DNA of 64,000 nt from CAKZLS01 sp963786305 (GTDB taxonomy: Bacteria > Pseudomonadota > Alphaproteobacteria > Rhodospirillales > Defluviicoccaceae), in NCBI GenBank assembly GCA_963786305.1, contig CAWAYL010000021.1, positions 111,107 through 175,106 of the forward strand, given 5' to 3'. The translations under genes were made by a program, and so were the position numbers. Under the pieces are notes generated by a model. That model saw nothing but the letters and a program-made list of their open reading frames with translations. It made no database searches and was not told the origin of the DNA. Position 1 is the first letter of the stretch. Each line of letters starts with the position of its first letter. Shown piece by piece: positions 38,669 to 48,300 of the stretch.

Positions 38669-40019
38669 TCACGACGGCAGCGGCGACCACGCCGGATCGG
38701 AAGCGTCCACGGGCGTCGGGATTTCCCGCTCGTTGCTTCCGGTCAGGTCGATGGAGAACAGCCGCGACCGGCCGCCGCTGCCATCGGCGCGGACGGGTTC
38801 CTTGCGGAAGTACATCAGGACCCTGCCGTTGGGCGCCCAGGTCGGTCCCTCCACATGATATCCTTCCGTGAGCAGGCGTTCGCCGGTACCGTCCGGGTTC
38901 ATCACCCCGATGAAAAAACGGCCGTCCTTGATCTTGGTGAAGGCCACCAGGTCGCCGCGCGGAGACCACACGGGCGTGGCATAACGGCCATCGCCGTGGC
39001 TGATCCGCCGAACGTTCGTCCCGTCCGCATCCATGGAATACAACTGCTGGCTTCCGCCCCGGTCCGAATTGAACACGATCTGCCGCGCCGTCCGGCGAAT
39101 AGCTGGGCGAGGTGTCGATCGCCGAATTGTTGGTCAGCCGCTTGCGAGCCCGGGTCCTGACATCGATCGAATAGATTTCGGAATTGCCGCCGTCGGCCAT
39201 GCTCATGATCAGCTTCTCGCCATCCGGCGAGAAACGCGGCGCAAAACTCATTCCGGGAAAATTGCCGACAAGTCCCTGTCTGTCCTCATCCACCTTGCGG
39301 ACATAGACCTTGGGAATCCCGCCCGTGTAGGATAGATAGGTAATTTCCTGCAGGGTCGGAGAAAATCTCGGCGTCAGAACGAGGCTCTCGCCATCGGTCA
39401 GAAACCGGTGATTGTCGCCGTCCTGATCCATGATCGCCAGCCGCTTGACCCGTTCATCGTGAGGTCCCGTTTCGGCGATATAGACGATCCGGGTATCGAA
39501 ATATCCCTTTTCTCCCGTGACGCGCATGTAGATCGCGTCGGCGATGATGTGGGCGACACGCCGCCAGTTCTTCGGCGATGTCGAAAACGCGGCGCCCTCC
39601 ATCTGCTTTTCGGCGAAGACATCCCACAGCCGGAACGGCACGCGAAGACGGCCATCCTCCAGGCGCTCCACCGTACCGTTGACCAGCGCCTCGGCATTGA
39701 TCACGCGCCAGTCGCCGAATCGCGGCAGCGTGTCCATGGACACGTTGTCTTCGATGAAGGCGTTGCGGTCGACCAGGCTGAACAGGCCCGAGCGTTCGAG
39801 ATCGGCCGCGACGACGCCGGCGATGTCGCGCCCCAGGCGCTTGGTTTCCGGGTCGTCGCCGGTGAAATCGATGATCGCGATGGGCATGGGCTCGACCACG
39901 CCCTGGGTGATGTCGATCCGCAATTCGCCCCTCGCCGGCGGGATCAGCACGGCGGTCAACAGAAAGGCGAGCGCCGCCAGGCGAAAGCGGGCAAGGCCGG
40001 ATGGTGCGCGTTTGCTCAT
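38669..40019 (-). CDS. tolB: Tol-Pal translocation protein TolB (one frameshift)
   Basis: About 450 residues. A signal peptide (LARFRLAALAFLLTAVLIPPARG) is followed by the TolB N-terminal domain (MPIAIIDFTGDDPETKRLGR) and a WD40-like beta-propeller (ALPRFSPTLQEITYLSYTG-type repeats, GMSFAPRFSPDGEKLIMSMA). Near 39100, just after SAIDTSPSYSPDG, a +1 step leads into VFNSDRGGSQQLYSMDADGT and the last blades (GPTWAPNGRVLMYFRKE). The ATG overlaps the tolA stop (ATGA). Confidence 0.94.
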
Positions 40020-40949
40020 GTTCCAAACATCTCTTTCGGGTCGAAGACCAAGGTCATTGTTTTCCAGCTATCGTATTTTTCCCGGGGCAGGGCAAACGGA
40101 TGGCACCGGGGATTGAGCACGGCGCGCAGCGCGCTCTCGGCCGCCGCGCGGAAGTCGGCATCACCGCCCATGCCGCCTGTTCGACCACCGACGCCACGCC
40201 CGGCGTACCATCAATATTCATTTCAACTCGGATGGAGACAACCATATTTTCCGCCCCCCGGGCGCCGGCGGGCAGATTCCAGCACCGTTCGATCTGGCGC
40301 CGCACCAGGTCGATCTCGCTCATGGTCACCGGCTCGCCGGCCTGGAAATCGGACGATCGCGATTGCGACACGCGCGTCGCCGGCCGCCTGCTCGCTCGGG
40401 GTGTCCGTTTCGTCGGCCGGCGACGTTTCCGCCTTGTCCTCCGATGGAGATCGCTGGCCCAGGGCCTCGACCGTTTTCAGCACGGACTCGAAGGAGCTGG
40501 GCGGGGTCTTGTCGGCTTCGGGTTTGCGCTTGGGTTTGGCCGCGTCGAGCTTCGGCTTCGGAGACGGCTGCACGAACGGCGACCTTGGGCGCCGGGGACG
40601 GCTCCTGAACGGCGACCTTGGGCGCCGGCTTGGGGCTGGGCGCGGGGGCGGCGACAACCGGCGGAGCCGGCGCGGCGGCGGGCCGGGCCCCCTTCGGTTT
40701 CGGCGCCGCCCGCTCGAGGGCGCGGCTTTCGTCGGCCTTGGCGGCGGGGCGCTTCTGGCTTTCCGGTTTGGCGGCCGCCGGTCGCTCGTTGCGAACGGGA
40801 ATGTTGGTTTTCTCCGCGACCGGCACCACCTCGACCACCACGGCGGTTTCCATGAGAGGAAGGTCCGTCGACCAGAACAGCCCGCCGGCAAACCCGAGGG
40901 CCGCCACCGCAACGTGCAGAACCAGTGAATAGATCAGTGCTCGACGCAT
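40016..40949 (-). CDS. tolA: TolA-like inner-membrane bridge protein (three or more frameshifts)
   Basis: About 310 residues. Starts MRRALIYSLVLHVAVAALGF, the single membrane helix, then a long Ala/Pro/Lys linker (KPAPKVAVQEPSPAPKVAV). Later frames give TPPSSFESVLKTVEALGQRS, then SEIDLVRRQIERCWNLPAGA and NMVVSIRVEMNIDGTPG, the TolA/TonB C-terminal domain. The end EKYDSWKTMTLVFDPKEMFG is typical of alphaproteobacterial TolA. Frame steps are near 40570, 40365 and 40170. It lies between tolR and tolB. Confidence 0.9.
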
Positions 40950-40954
40950 GGCCG

Positions 40955-41422
40955 CTACTCGGAGCGTTCCTTGTCCATCGGGCCCGCCTCCAGCGGCTGC
41001 GTTATCAACGCCACCTTGGTGAAGCCCCCTGCGTGAATGGCCCCCATTACCTGCATGATCCGACCGTAGTGAATGCCCTCGTCACCCCGGACGAAAATTC
41101 GCACGTCGCGATTGCTGTCCGAAACGGCTTCGAGACGGGCGACCAGGACCTCGAGCTCGATGCCGGTGTCCTGCACGAAAATCCGGCCGTCGCGATCGAC
41201 GGTGACGGCGAGCGGTTCGTCCTGGCCCTTGATGGCCGGCGCCGTCGCTTTCGGCAGATCCACCTCGACGCCGACGGTGAGCAGCGGCGCCGTCACCATG
41301 AAAATCACCAGCAGCACCAGCATGACGTCGACCATGGGCGTCACGTTGATGTCGCTCATGGGACGGGTCCGGCGCCGCATGGTCCGCGAGCCCGCGTCGC
41401 GCCGCCCGCCGGGTGTGGACAT
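40955..41422 (-). CDS. tolR: Biopolymer transport protein TolR
   Basis: 155 residues from the ATG at 41420-41422, preceded by GGAGG. Starts MSTPGGRRDAGSRTMRRRTR. The membrane helix carries the proton-relay aspartate in SDINVTPMVDVMLVLLVIFM. The periplasmic part is DLPKATAPAIKGQDEPLAVT with RDVRIFVRGDEGIHYGRIMQ. It follows tolQ by 2 bp. An upstream frameshift in tolQ makes the two run together in one reading frame. Confidence 0.95.
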   Translation of the reverse strand: MSTPGGRRDAGSRTMRRRTRPMSDINVTPMVDVMLVLLVIFMVTAPLLTVGVEVDLPKATAPAIKGQDEPLAVTVDRDGRIFVQDTGIELEVLVARLEAVSDSNRDVRIFVRGDEGIHYGRIMQVMGAIHAGGFTKVALITQPLEAGPMDKERSE

Positions 41423-41424
41423 GC

Positions 41425-42135
41425 TCAGGGTTTGTCCTCCTTCTGACGCGACAAGATAGCCAGAAACTCCTCGGAAAAGCCGGTCGAGCCGGCCAGCGTA
41501 CCGGTCGACGTTGCGCGACAGCAGATTGTACGCGAGGACCGCCGGGATCGCCGCCAGCAGCCCGAGCGCCGTCGCGAACAGCGCCTCGGCGATGCCCGGC
41601 GCCACGACCGCCAGGCTGGTGTTCTTGGTGACGCCGATGGCCTGGAAACTGTTCATGATGCCCCAGACGGTTCCGAACAGGCCGATGAACGGCGCGGTCG
41701 ATCCCGTCGAGGCGAGGAAGGTCATGTACCGCTCGATGCGATCCACTTCGCGGTTGGCGGTGATCTGCATCACCCGTTCGATCCGGTCCTGAAGACCCAG
41801 CGACGACGGCGGCTCTTCGCCGCCGCCGCGGCTCACCGCTCTTCGCCACTCCCGCATGGCCGCCACGAACACCGCCGACATGGGATCCTGCGGGCTGCGG
41901 CCCCACCTGGTCGTACAGATCGTCGATGGCGCCGCCGGACCAGAACTCGGTCTCGAACGCATCGGCCTCGCTGTTGAGCCGGCGCAGGCGAAAGTATTTC
42001 TCGAAGATGATCGCCCAGCACCACACCGACGCGCACAGCAGCACGAGGATGACGGCCTTCACCACCAGATCGGCACGCCAGAACAGCGACCACATGGACA
42101 GGTCGCCGGCCGACTTCAATCACGCTCGTTTCCAT
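41425..42135 (-). CDS. tolQ: Proton channel protein TolQ (three frameshifts)
   Basis: About 236 residues. METSVIEV from the ATG at 42133-42135, a +1 step, then GDLSMWSLFWRADLVVKAVI and LVLLCASVWCWAIIFEKYFR. A second step near 41895 leads to RIERYMTFLASTGSTAPFIG, LFGTVWGIMNSFQAIGVTKN and APGIAEALFATALGLLAAIP. A third near 41490 restores FSEEFLAILSRQKEDKP and the stop at 41425-41427. Forms the proton channel with TolR that powers TolA. Confidence 0.93.
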
Positions 42136-42149
42136 CAATGCTCGCCATT

Positions 42150-42551
42150 TCACCGGTTCAAGAAGGATTTCCAGCACGGCCCGCACCGGCGTCGGAATCG
42201 CGCGACGCCCGCCCGGACGTGCTCATGCACGCCAACCTGACCCGCAATCGCACCATGTCGTCGTCGCCGTCGCGCGTGACCGCCTGCTGCATCTCGACCG
42301 AGGCGCCGTTGACCGCGACGACCCGGGTGTGGACCGCCAGCGCGTCATCGAGACGCGCCGGTTTCAGGAAGTCCGCGGAGCAATGGCGCACCGCGAACGC
42401 CACGCCGTCTCTCGGCCAACAGCGCCGACTGGTTCATGCCGGCCAGCCTCAGCAACTCCGTCCGCGCCCTTTCGGCGAACTTGAAGTAGTTGGCGTAGTA
42501 CACGATGCCGCCGGCGTCGGTGTCCTCGTAGTAAACGCGGACGGGAAACAC
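42150..42551 (-). CDS. ybgC: Tol-associated acyl-CoA thioesterase YbgC (frameshifted)
   Basis: About 130 residues. FPVRVYYEDTDAGGIVYYAN holds the hot-dog thioesterase active site (Asp in YEDTDAGG). It continues YFKFAERARTELLRLAGMNQ, then after a +1 step near 42405 FAVRHCSADFLKPARLDDAL and AVHTRVVAVNGASVEMQQAV. The 3' end needs another step near 42205 and its exact stop is unclear. It is the first gene of the Tol operon, directly after ruvB. Confidence 0.87.
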
Positions 42552-42586
42552 GTGAACGTTGTCGGCCGAGCGTCCCGAAGCTGTCC

Positions 42587-43634
42587 TTATTCACCGATAT
42601 CTCCGCCCAACAGATCCAACTTCGTTCGCGCCCGCCAGTCGCGGAATGCCGAGGTGGCGTGTAGGCCTGCTCCGCCAGCATCCGTCCGCGAGGGGTCCGC
42701 ATGATGAACCCCTGCTGGATGAGATAGGGCTCGATCACCTCCTCGATGGTGTCGCGCTGCTCGGAGAGCGCGGCGGCGAGGGTGTCGACGCCGACGGGCC
42801 CGCCCTTGTAGTTGTCGGCGATACAGAGCAGATAGCGCCGATCCATGGCGTCGAGACCCCGCTGGTCCACATCGAGACGCTGCAGCGCCGCAATCGGCGG
42901 CCGCGGCATCGGTGGGCCCCGATCCGTCGACAAGGGCGAAATCCCGCACGCGGCGCAAAAGCCGGACCGCCACGCGCGGCGTGCCGCGCGAGCGCCGGGC
43001 GATCTCGTGCGCGCCGTCATCGGTCAGATCGAGATCGAGGAGCGCCGCCGCCCGCCGGATGATCTGCTCCAATTCGGCCGGCGTCGTAGAAATGCAGCCG
43101 GAGCGGAATGCCGAAACGCTCGCGCAGCGGCGTCGTGACCAGACCGGCGCGGGTGGTCGCGCCCACCAGCGTGAACGGCGGAAGGTCGATGCGGATCGAG
43201 CGCGCGGCGGGCCCCTCGCCGATGATCAGGTCGAGCTTGAAGTCCTCCATCGCCGGATAGAGAACCTCCTCGACCACCGGCGACAGGCGGTGGATCTCGT
43301 CGATGAACAGAACGTCGCGCTCCTGCAGATTGGTGAGGATCGCCGCCAGATCGCCGGGCTTGCCGATGACCGGTCCGGAGGTGGCGCGGAAACTCACGCC
43401 CATCTCGCGGGCGACGATCTGGGCCAGCGTCGTCTTGCCGAGGCCCGGCGGACCATGAAGCAGAACGTGGTCGAGGGCCTCGCCCCGCTGGCTCGCGGCC
43501 GTCAGGAACACCCGGAGGTTTTCGCGCAACCGCTGCTGGCCGACGAAGGTTTCGAGGGTCGCCGGGCGGATCCCCTCCTCGGCCGCGTCCTCCTCGACGG
43601 GTTGCGGCCCGACCAGGCGGCCCTCCTCGGCCAT
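42587..43634 (-). CDS. ruvB: Holliday junction helicase RuvB (about four frameshifts)
   Basis: About 347 residues. N-terminal frame: PATLETFVGQQRLRENLRVF, Walker A HVLLHGPPGLGKTTLAQIVA, Walker B DVLFIDEIHRLSPVVEE, and TTRAGLVTTPLRERFGI. A +1 step near 43085 gives RSRGTPRVAVRLLRRVRDFA (arginine-finger region); one near 42915 gives LDAMDRRYLLCIADNYKGGP, GVDTLAAALSEQRDTIEEVI and FIMRTPRGRMLAEQAY; two more near 42660-42630 restore RTKLDLLGGDIGE and the stop. Motor of branch migration with RuvA. Confidence 0.93.
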
Positions 43635-43659
43635 GCCGTCTTCGACGACCGGAGATCGC

Positions 43660-44284
43660 TCACGGGGCGTGGCTCCCGGTGGTCAGTTCCGCGAGGCCGC
43701 CGCGGATCAGCGCCTCGACGTTGGCGTCCGTCTCCCAGCCGGGTGGCCGCCTGGGTGACGGCGGTCCGCGCCTCCAGCGGCCTTGAAGCCCAGATTGACC
43801 AGCGCCGAAACCGCCTCGCCTTCGACGCCGCGCCGGCAGCGAGCGCGACACCGCGATGGCGCGCGGACGGCGCCGTCTGGGACGATCGCCGGAACCTTGT
43901 CCTTCAGTTCGCTGACGACCCGCGCCGCGAGCTTGGGGCCGACGCCGGCGGCCCGGGTGAGCGCGGTGCGGTCGCCGACGGCGATGGCGTGAACGAGATC
44001 TTCCGGCGCGAGCACCGAGAGCACCGCGAGCGCCCCCTTGGCGCCGACGCCCTGGACCGTCGTCAGCAGCCGGAACCACTGCTTCTCGTCGGCGAGAAGA
44101 AAACCGTAGAGCTGGATGGCGTCTTCGCGGACATGGGTTTCGATCAGCAGACCGACCGTCTGGCCGGGGGTCAGCTGGGACAGCGTCTTGGCGGAACAGA
44201 CACCAGATATCCGACGCCGCCGACATCGATCACCACCGAACCGTCGCCGACGGCGTCGACGAGACCGGAGAGCTTGGCGATCAT
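43660..44284 (-). CDS. ruvA: Holliday junction branch-migration protein RuvA (three or more frameshifts)
   Basis: About 206 residues. The ATG at 44282-44284 opens MIAKLSGLVDAVGDGSVVID and VGGVGYLVS. A step near 44200 leads to LLIETHVREDAIQLYGFLLA and to the tandem HhH motifs LLTTVQGVGAKGALAVLSVL and ALTRAAGVGPKLAARVVSEL. The C-terminal domain III needs further steps (EAVSALVNLGFKAA, then DANVEALIRGGLAELTTG). It binds four-way junctions as a tetramer. Located between ruvC and ruvB. Confidence 0.92.
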
Positions 44285-44784
44285 CCGCGCGGTCCCCGCG
44301 CACGCGGCGCGCCGTCTGGCGATGATGCGCGTGGCATATGGCGACGGCGAGCGCGTCGGCGGCATCGGCGGTGGCGATGGTCGGCGCTCGGCAAAAGCGC
44401 GCCGGACCATCATCTGCACCTGCTCCTTGGCGGCGTGACCACTGCCCACCACCGATTTCTTCACCAGGTTGGGCAGGTACTCCGCGACCGCAAGCCCGGC
44501 GCGCGCCGGAACCATCAGGACGATTCCTCTCGCCTGACCCAGCCGAAGCGTGGTCACGGCGTTCTTGTTGACGAAGGTCTCTTCCACGGCCGCCTCGACC
44601 GGTCCATAGCGATCGATGACTTCCGCGAGCCTGTCGGCCAGAATGCACCAGGCGTTGCGCCAGCGGCAAGCGAACGATCGGTGCGGACGGCGCCGTCGGC
44701 GACATGCGACAGCCGGTTGTCCACGGTATCGATGATCCCCCAACCGGTGACGCCCAGCCCGGGATCAAGTCCGATGAGCCTCAT
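44281..44784 (-). CDS. ruvC: Crossover junction endodeoxyribonuclease RuvC (several frameshifts)
   Basis: About 165 residues. The ATG at 44782-44784 gives MRLIGLDPGLGVTGWGIIDT with the first catalytic Asp. After frame steps near 44700-44660 comes YGPVEAAVEETFVNKNAVTT (catalytic Glu) and LRLGQARGIVLMVPARAGL. The final piece IATADAADALAVAICHAHHR (catalytic Asp) is in yet another frame. The exact stop near 44281 is unsure. The start overlaps the yebC stop (ATGA). Confidence 0.9.
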
Positions 44785-45597
44785 GGCGCCCGTTCTTGAC
44801 GCCCGCGAGCCGCCGGCGCCTCCGCCATCATCGCGCCGGCGCCATCAGCGCTCAACCGCTCCAGAACATCGTCGGCAACGTCGAAATTGGCGACAACCCG
44901 CTGGACGTCATCGTTGTCGTCCAGGACATCCAGAAGCTTGAACAGCGTCGCCGCGTCCTGCTCGTTCCATGGCAACCAGCGTTTGCGGCCGCCAATCCAG
45001 GCGCGATGCCTCCGCCGCGCCGAAATGCTTTTCCAGCGTGTCGCGCGACACTGCTCAGGTCATCGGGCGCGCAATAGACGTCATGCCCGGCGTCGCTCGA
45101 ATTCCACATCCGCCGCCCCCGCCTCCAGCGCCGCTTCGAACATCTCCTCCGCCGTCGCCGCGTCGGTCGCGTAATGCATGAGGCCGATGCGATCGAACAT
45201 GAAGCTCACGCTGCCGGTATCGCCGAGAGTTGCCGCCGTGCTTGCCGAACGCGGACCGGACCTCGCTGACCGTGCGATTGCGATTGTCGGTCAGGGCCTC
45301 GACGATCACCGCGACGCTTCCCGGGCCATAGCCTTCGTAGCGAACCTCTTCGTACTGCGCGCCGCCATCCTCGCCGGAGCCGCGGCGGATCGCCCGCTCC
45401 ATGGTGTCCTTCGGCATGTTGGCCGTCTTGGCGGCGGCGATCGCCGCGCGCAACCGCGGATTCATTTCGGGATCCGGCATGCCGCCGCGCGCCGCGACGG
45501 TCAACTCGCGGATGATCTTGGTGAAGGCCTTGGCGCGCTTGGCATCCTGCGCGCCCTTCCGATACATGATGTTCTTGAATTGTGAATGACCCGCCAT
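44781..45597 (-). CDS. yebC: YebC/PmpR family protein (frameshifted)
   Basis: About 270 residues. The ATG at 45595-45597 gives MAGHSQFKNIMYRKGAQDAK, close to the family's 'AGHSkwaNI..rK..qDakR' opening. It continues MPDPEMNPRLRAAIAAAKTA and YEGYGPGSVAVIVEALTDNR. After a break near 45220 other frames give SFMFDRIGLMHYATDAATAE-type sequence and finally FKLLDVLDDNDDVQRVVANF. Family members act as transcription regulators or help ribosomes at polyproline stretches. The residue F replaces the usual W in GHSkW. Confidence 0.9.
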
Positions 45598-45766
45598 TCG
45601 CGCCGATCCGCACCCCTTCGAAGACAACGTGGATTAACCCATGGTGTTATACCCCATGAAGCGCAAAACAAGACCCGATTTAAAGCGAAGGTCGAAGCAC
45701 AAACGCCAGGTATTCCGCCGCTGTGGCGGCAATGGGACATCCGCTCGGCGGAGCAATCGGCCGGCG

Positions 45767-46579
45767 CTACACCGGCCAATGGGGAGAGAGGTCTCCGCCG
45801 ATTCGCACCGGCGCGACGCGGCGCGCCAAACCGGTATCGTCATCGGTTTCGAGATAGACGGCGCAAAGCGTCGCTTCGCCCTCGGCCGGCTCCAGTCTTC
45901 CCTTCGACATTTTTCGGATGAAGCGCGCCGTCGCTTCCTCCTTCTTCATGCCGATCACCGAGTCGTAGTCGCCGCACATGCCGATGTCGGTTACGTAGCC
46001 GGTGCCCGCCTCAAGACCCGGGCGTCGGCCGTCGGCACGTGGCTGTGGGTGCCCGTCACCAGCGATACGCGCCCGTCGAGGACATGCCCCATCGCCATTT
46101 TCTCGCTCGTCGCCTCGGCGTGAATGTCGACGATGATGCAATCGACGGACCGGCCCAAGCGATGGTTGAGCAGCGCCACCTGCGCGGCGGCGAACGGATC
46201 ATCCAGGGGATCCATGAACAACCGGCCCATCACCTGCATCACCATCACCCGGCGGCCATCGGTCGTTGCGTAGATGTGCGCCCCAGCGCCGGGCGTGCCC
46301 TCGGGATAATTGAGGGGGCGCAAGAGCCGGGGATCGGCGCTGATGTGATCCACGATCTCGCGCCGGTCCCAGACATGGTTGCCGGTGGTGATGACGTCGA
46401 CGCCGACGTCGTAGAAGGCCCGGCACATGGCCTCGGTGATGCCGAACCCATGCGCCGCGTTCTCGCCGTTGACGACGACGAAATCGAGCTCGAGGCGCTC
46501 TCTCAAGTCCGGGATATGCGCTGAGGATGGCTTGGCGGCCGGATTTGCCGACCACGTCGCCACAACACAGCACCTTCAC
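45767..46579 (-). CDS. YmdB-like metallophosphoesterase (TIGR00282 family), frameshifted
   Basis: About 268 residues. A GTG at 46577-46579 gives VKVLCCGDVVGKSGRQAIL. A step near 46545 leads to LELDFVVVNGENAAHGFGIT, DVITTGNHVWDRREIVDHIS and VDIHAEATSEKMAMGHVLDG, then VTGTHSHVPTADARVL. A further break near 46020 precedes YVTDIGMCGDYDSVIGMKKE. The metal residues (GD, NGEN, GNHVWD, HAEATSEK, GTHSHVPTAD) are all present. Relatives hydrolyse cyclic nucleotides such as 2',3'-cAMP. It follows the 5-FTHF cyclo-ligase gene. Confidence 0.88.
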
Positions 46580-47170
46580 GGTTTCACCCGCACCAGCGAC
46601 TCTTCCGTCAGGATCCAATTCAATGGCTCGTCGAACGTCCTCGCGCGGCACGTGCGCGCGTCCGTTGCGCGGCAAAACCCGACACCGACCGCGTCGACCG
46701 ATCCATTGCGCCGCAAGGCGGCCAGCGTGCGATCGTAGTAGCCGGCCCCATGGCCCAGGCGGAACCCGCGTTCGTCGAAAGCCAGCAACGGCACCAGGAA
46801 AACCCCGGGGTCACCACCGGAGCGGCGACGCCGGGATGCGACGTTTCGTGCACCCCGGGCTCGAGATCGTCCAGCGGACGCCAGCGGCGGAACTCCAATG
46901 GCGCATCGGGCGCCGTGACGACAGGCAGGGCGCAGACGACACCGCGTTCTTCGAGGCGGGCAAGCAGCGGACGAACATCCACTTCGGTGATCGATCGGCC
47001 AGTAGCCGGCGACGATCGACGCCGCGGCCGACCCCGAGATCATCGAGCGCCGCCAGAAAACGGACCATGATCGCCCGCGCGACGTTCGGTCCCTCCTTCT
47101 GATCGGCGACAAGGCGCATCGCCCGCATTCGTTTTCGCAGTTGCTTCTTCTGGTCCGCGATGGGCGTCAT
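46576..47170 (-). CDS. 5-formyltetrahydrofolate cyclo-ligase (frameshifted)
   Basis: About 195 residues. The ATG at 47168-47170 opens MTPIADQKKQLRKRMRAMRL. After several frame steps come RPLLARLEERGVVCALPVVT and PLEFRRWRPLDDLEPGVHET. The conserved substrate/ATP loop DPGVFLVPLLAFDERGFRLG HGAGYYDR (two adjoining pieces) and LNWILTEESLVRV close the gene. It interconverts folates. Its position after zapA and 6S RNA is a conserved proteobacterial arrangement. Confidence 0.9.
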
Positions 47171-47235
47171 GGGGACTTCGACCAAGTGCCCGGCCCGGGA
47201 CGCCAATTCGTTACATGATCAATCAACACAACATC

Positions 47236-47400
47236 CCGGCTCGGTCCGTCGAACGGTAATCAAGAAAGACGGACGGCGCCACGCTGGCCGATGGCCATGT
47301 GTCCTCTCTGGCCTGCTAGCGCAGGTGGGCGCCATATACCGGATCCACGGACCCGGCAGGGACAGCTCCCTAGAGATCACTGTTGGCCCGAGGGATAATG
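47236..47400 (-). ncRNA. ssrS: 6S RNA (SsrS)
   Basis: The gap between zapA and the 5-FTHF cyclo-ligase gene is the conserved ssrS locus. The minus strand reads CCTCGGGCCAACAGTGATCT, then a GGGTCCGTGGATCC segment and GGCGCCCACCTGCG, like alphaproteobacterial 6S RNA, with long-range pairing between the two ends possible. A promoter-like TTGCTG-17-CATTAT lies just upstream (about 47395-47423). 6S RNA binds the housekeeping RNA polymerase holoenzyme. The ends are estimates. Confidence 0.7.
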
Positions 47401-47437
47401 AGGCCTGTCAAACCGCGCAGCAACCGCCCTCACAAAT

Positions 47438-47778
47438 CTATGAGGGTTTGAGGCGCTCCGCAATGTTCTCCAACCGATCAGCCAGCGATTCCAGATGAAC
47501 CCCCACCGCCTCGTCGAGGGATTCGCGGTCCGCCCGCATCGGGTTTCGCCGTCCGCGCCACCCGGTTGCACCTCCGCCTTCGCCTCCATCAATTCGTCGG
47601 CAATGAGCAGGCTTGCCATCAGCAAAAGCCTGGCTTCACCGACCTGGCCGGCGCCGCTAACCAGTTCGCCGACCTTGCCGTTGACATAGTCCGCCAGTTG
47701 ATAGAGGTGGGATTCCTGGCCGTCGTCGCATTGGACTTCGTATTGCCGGCCGTTGATGCCGAGGGAGACCTGACCCAT
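47438..47778 (-). CDS. zapA: Cell division protein ZapA (frameshifted)
   Basis: About 112 residues. GQVSLGINGRQYEVQCDDGQ, ESHLYQLADYVNGKVGELVS and EARLLLMASLLIADELMEA are the ZapA domain that bundles FtsZ. In the first frame the chain then becomes non-conserved. A change near 47540 gives DRESLDEAVGVHLESLADRL and ENIAERLKPS with a stop at 47438-47440, which fits the family's coiled-coil end. Confidence 0.88.
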
Positions 47779-47783
47779 GAACT

Positions 47784-48014
47784 TTATCCGCCGAGAACGT
47801 CGCGAAGCCGCGCTATGGTCATGTCCAGTCTGCTCATGACGGCCTCGTGGGCGCTTCGAAGTACCCTGTTTTCATTTTTCACCGCGGCCAACTCCTGGAA
47901 AAGGTGTTCGGTATCGTGAGCGCCATCGGCCGGGGACGGCGCGCCGGCGGCTGCCTCGAGGCGAGCAACCGCGTTTGACAGCCGCTCGATCCGTCGCTCT
48001 AATTCTGTTCTCAT
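47784..48014 (-). CDS. Small coiled-coil protein upstream of zapA (DUF4164-like)
   Basis: 76 residues from the ATG at 48012-48014. RTELERRIERLSNAVARLEA and FQELAAVKNENRVLRSAHEA form a coiled coil, ending RLDMTIARLRDVLGG. Such proteins commonly precede zapA in alphaproteobacteria. It probably interacts with division proteins, but the function is not shown. Confidence 0.7.
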   Translation of the reverse strand: MRTELERRIERLSNAVARLEAAAGAPSPADGAHDTEHLFQELAAVKNENRVLRSAHEAVMSRLDMTIARLRDVLGG

Positions 48015-48300
48015 CTGCAATGCCGTATTTTAAAACCGTGTTTTGCTCGATAAACGTCGGCTTCGCTGCGGACCGGGCCGAGCATAAGCGCGGCTCGAGG
48101 AAGCCGTCAACTCCTGTCGAAAAACGCGAAAAACCCGTTGACGCCGGGTGCCAATCCGACGATTGTGCGCAATTCATAAAATAAGACGCCACCCCGCGCG
48201 CAATGGGGGTTACATGCGTTGGTCTGATCAGCAATCGACGGTCAACTCATCAGCGTGAGATGCAACTTTTGGCGTCACATCAGTTCCAAGGAGAGAACAC

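Noticed and set aside
40955..41962. TolQ-TolR fusion protein
   Set aside because: The continuous frame arises from a +1 error near 41490. Correcting it restores a TolQ stop at 41425-41427 and a TolR start with its own ribosome-binding site at 41420-41422.
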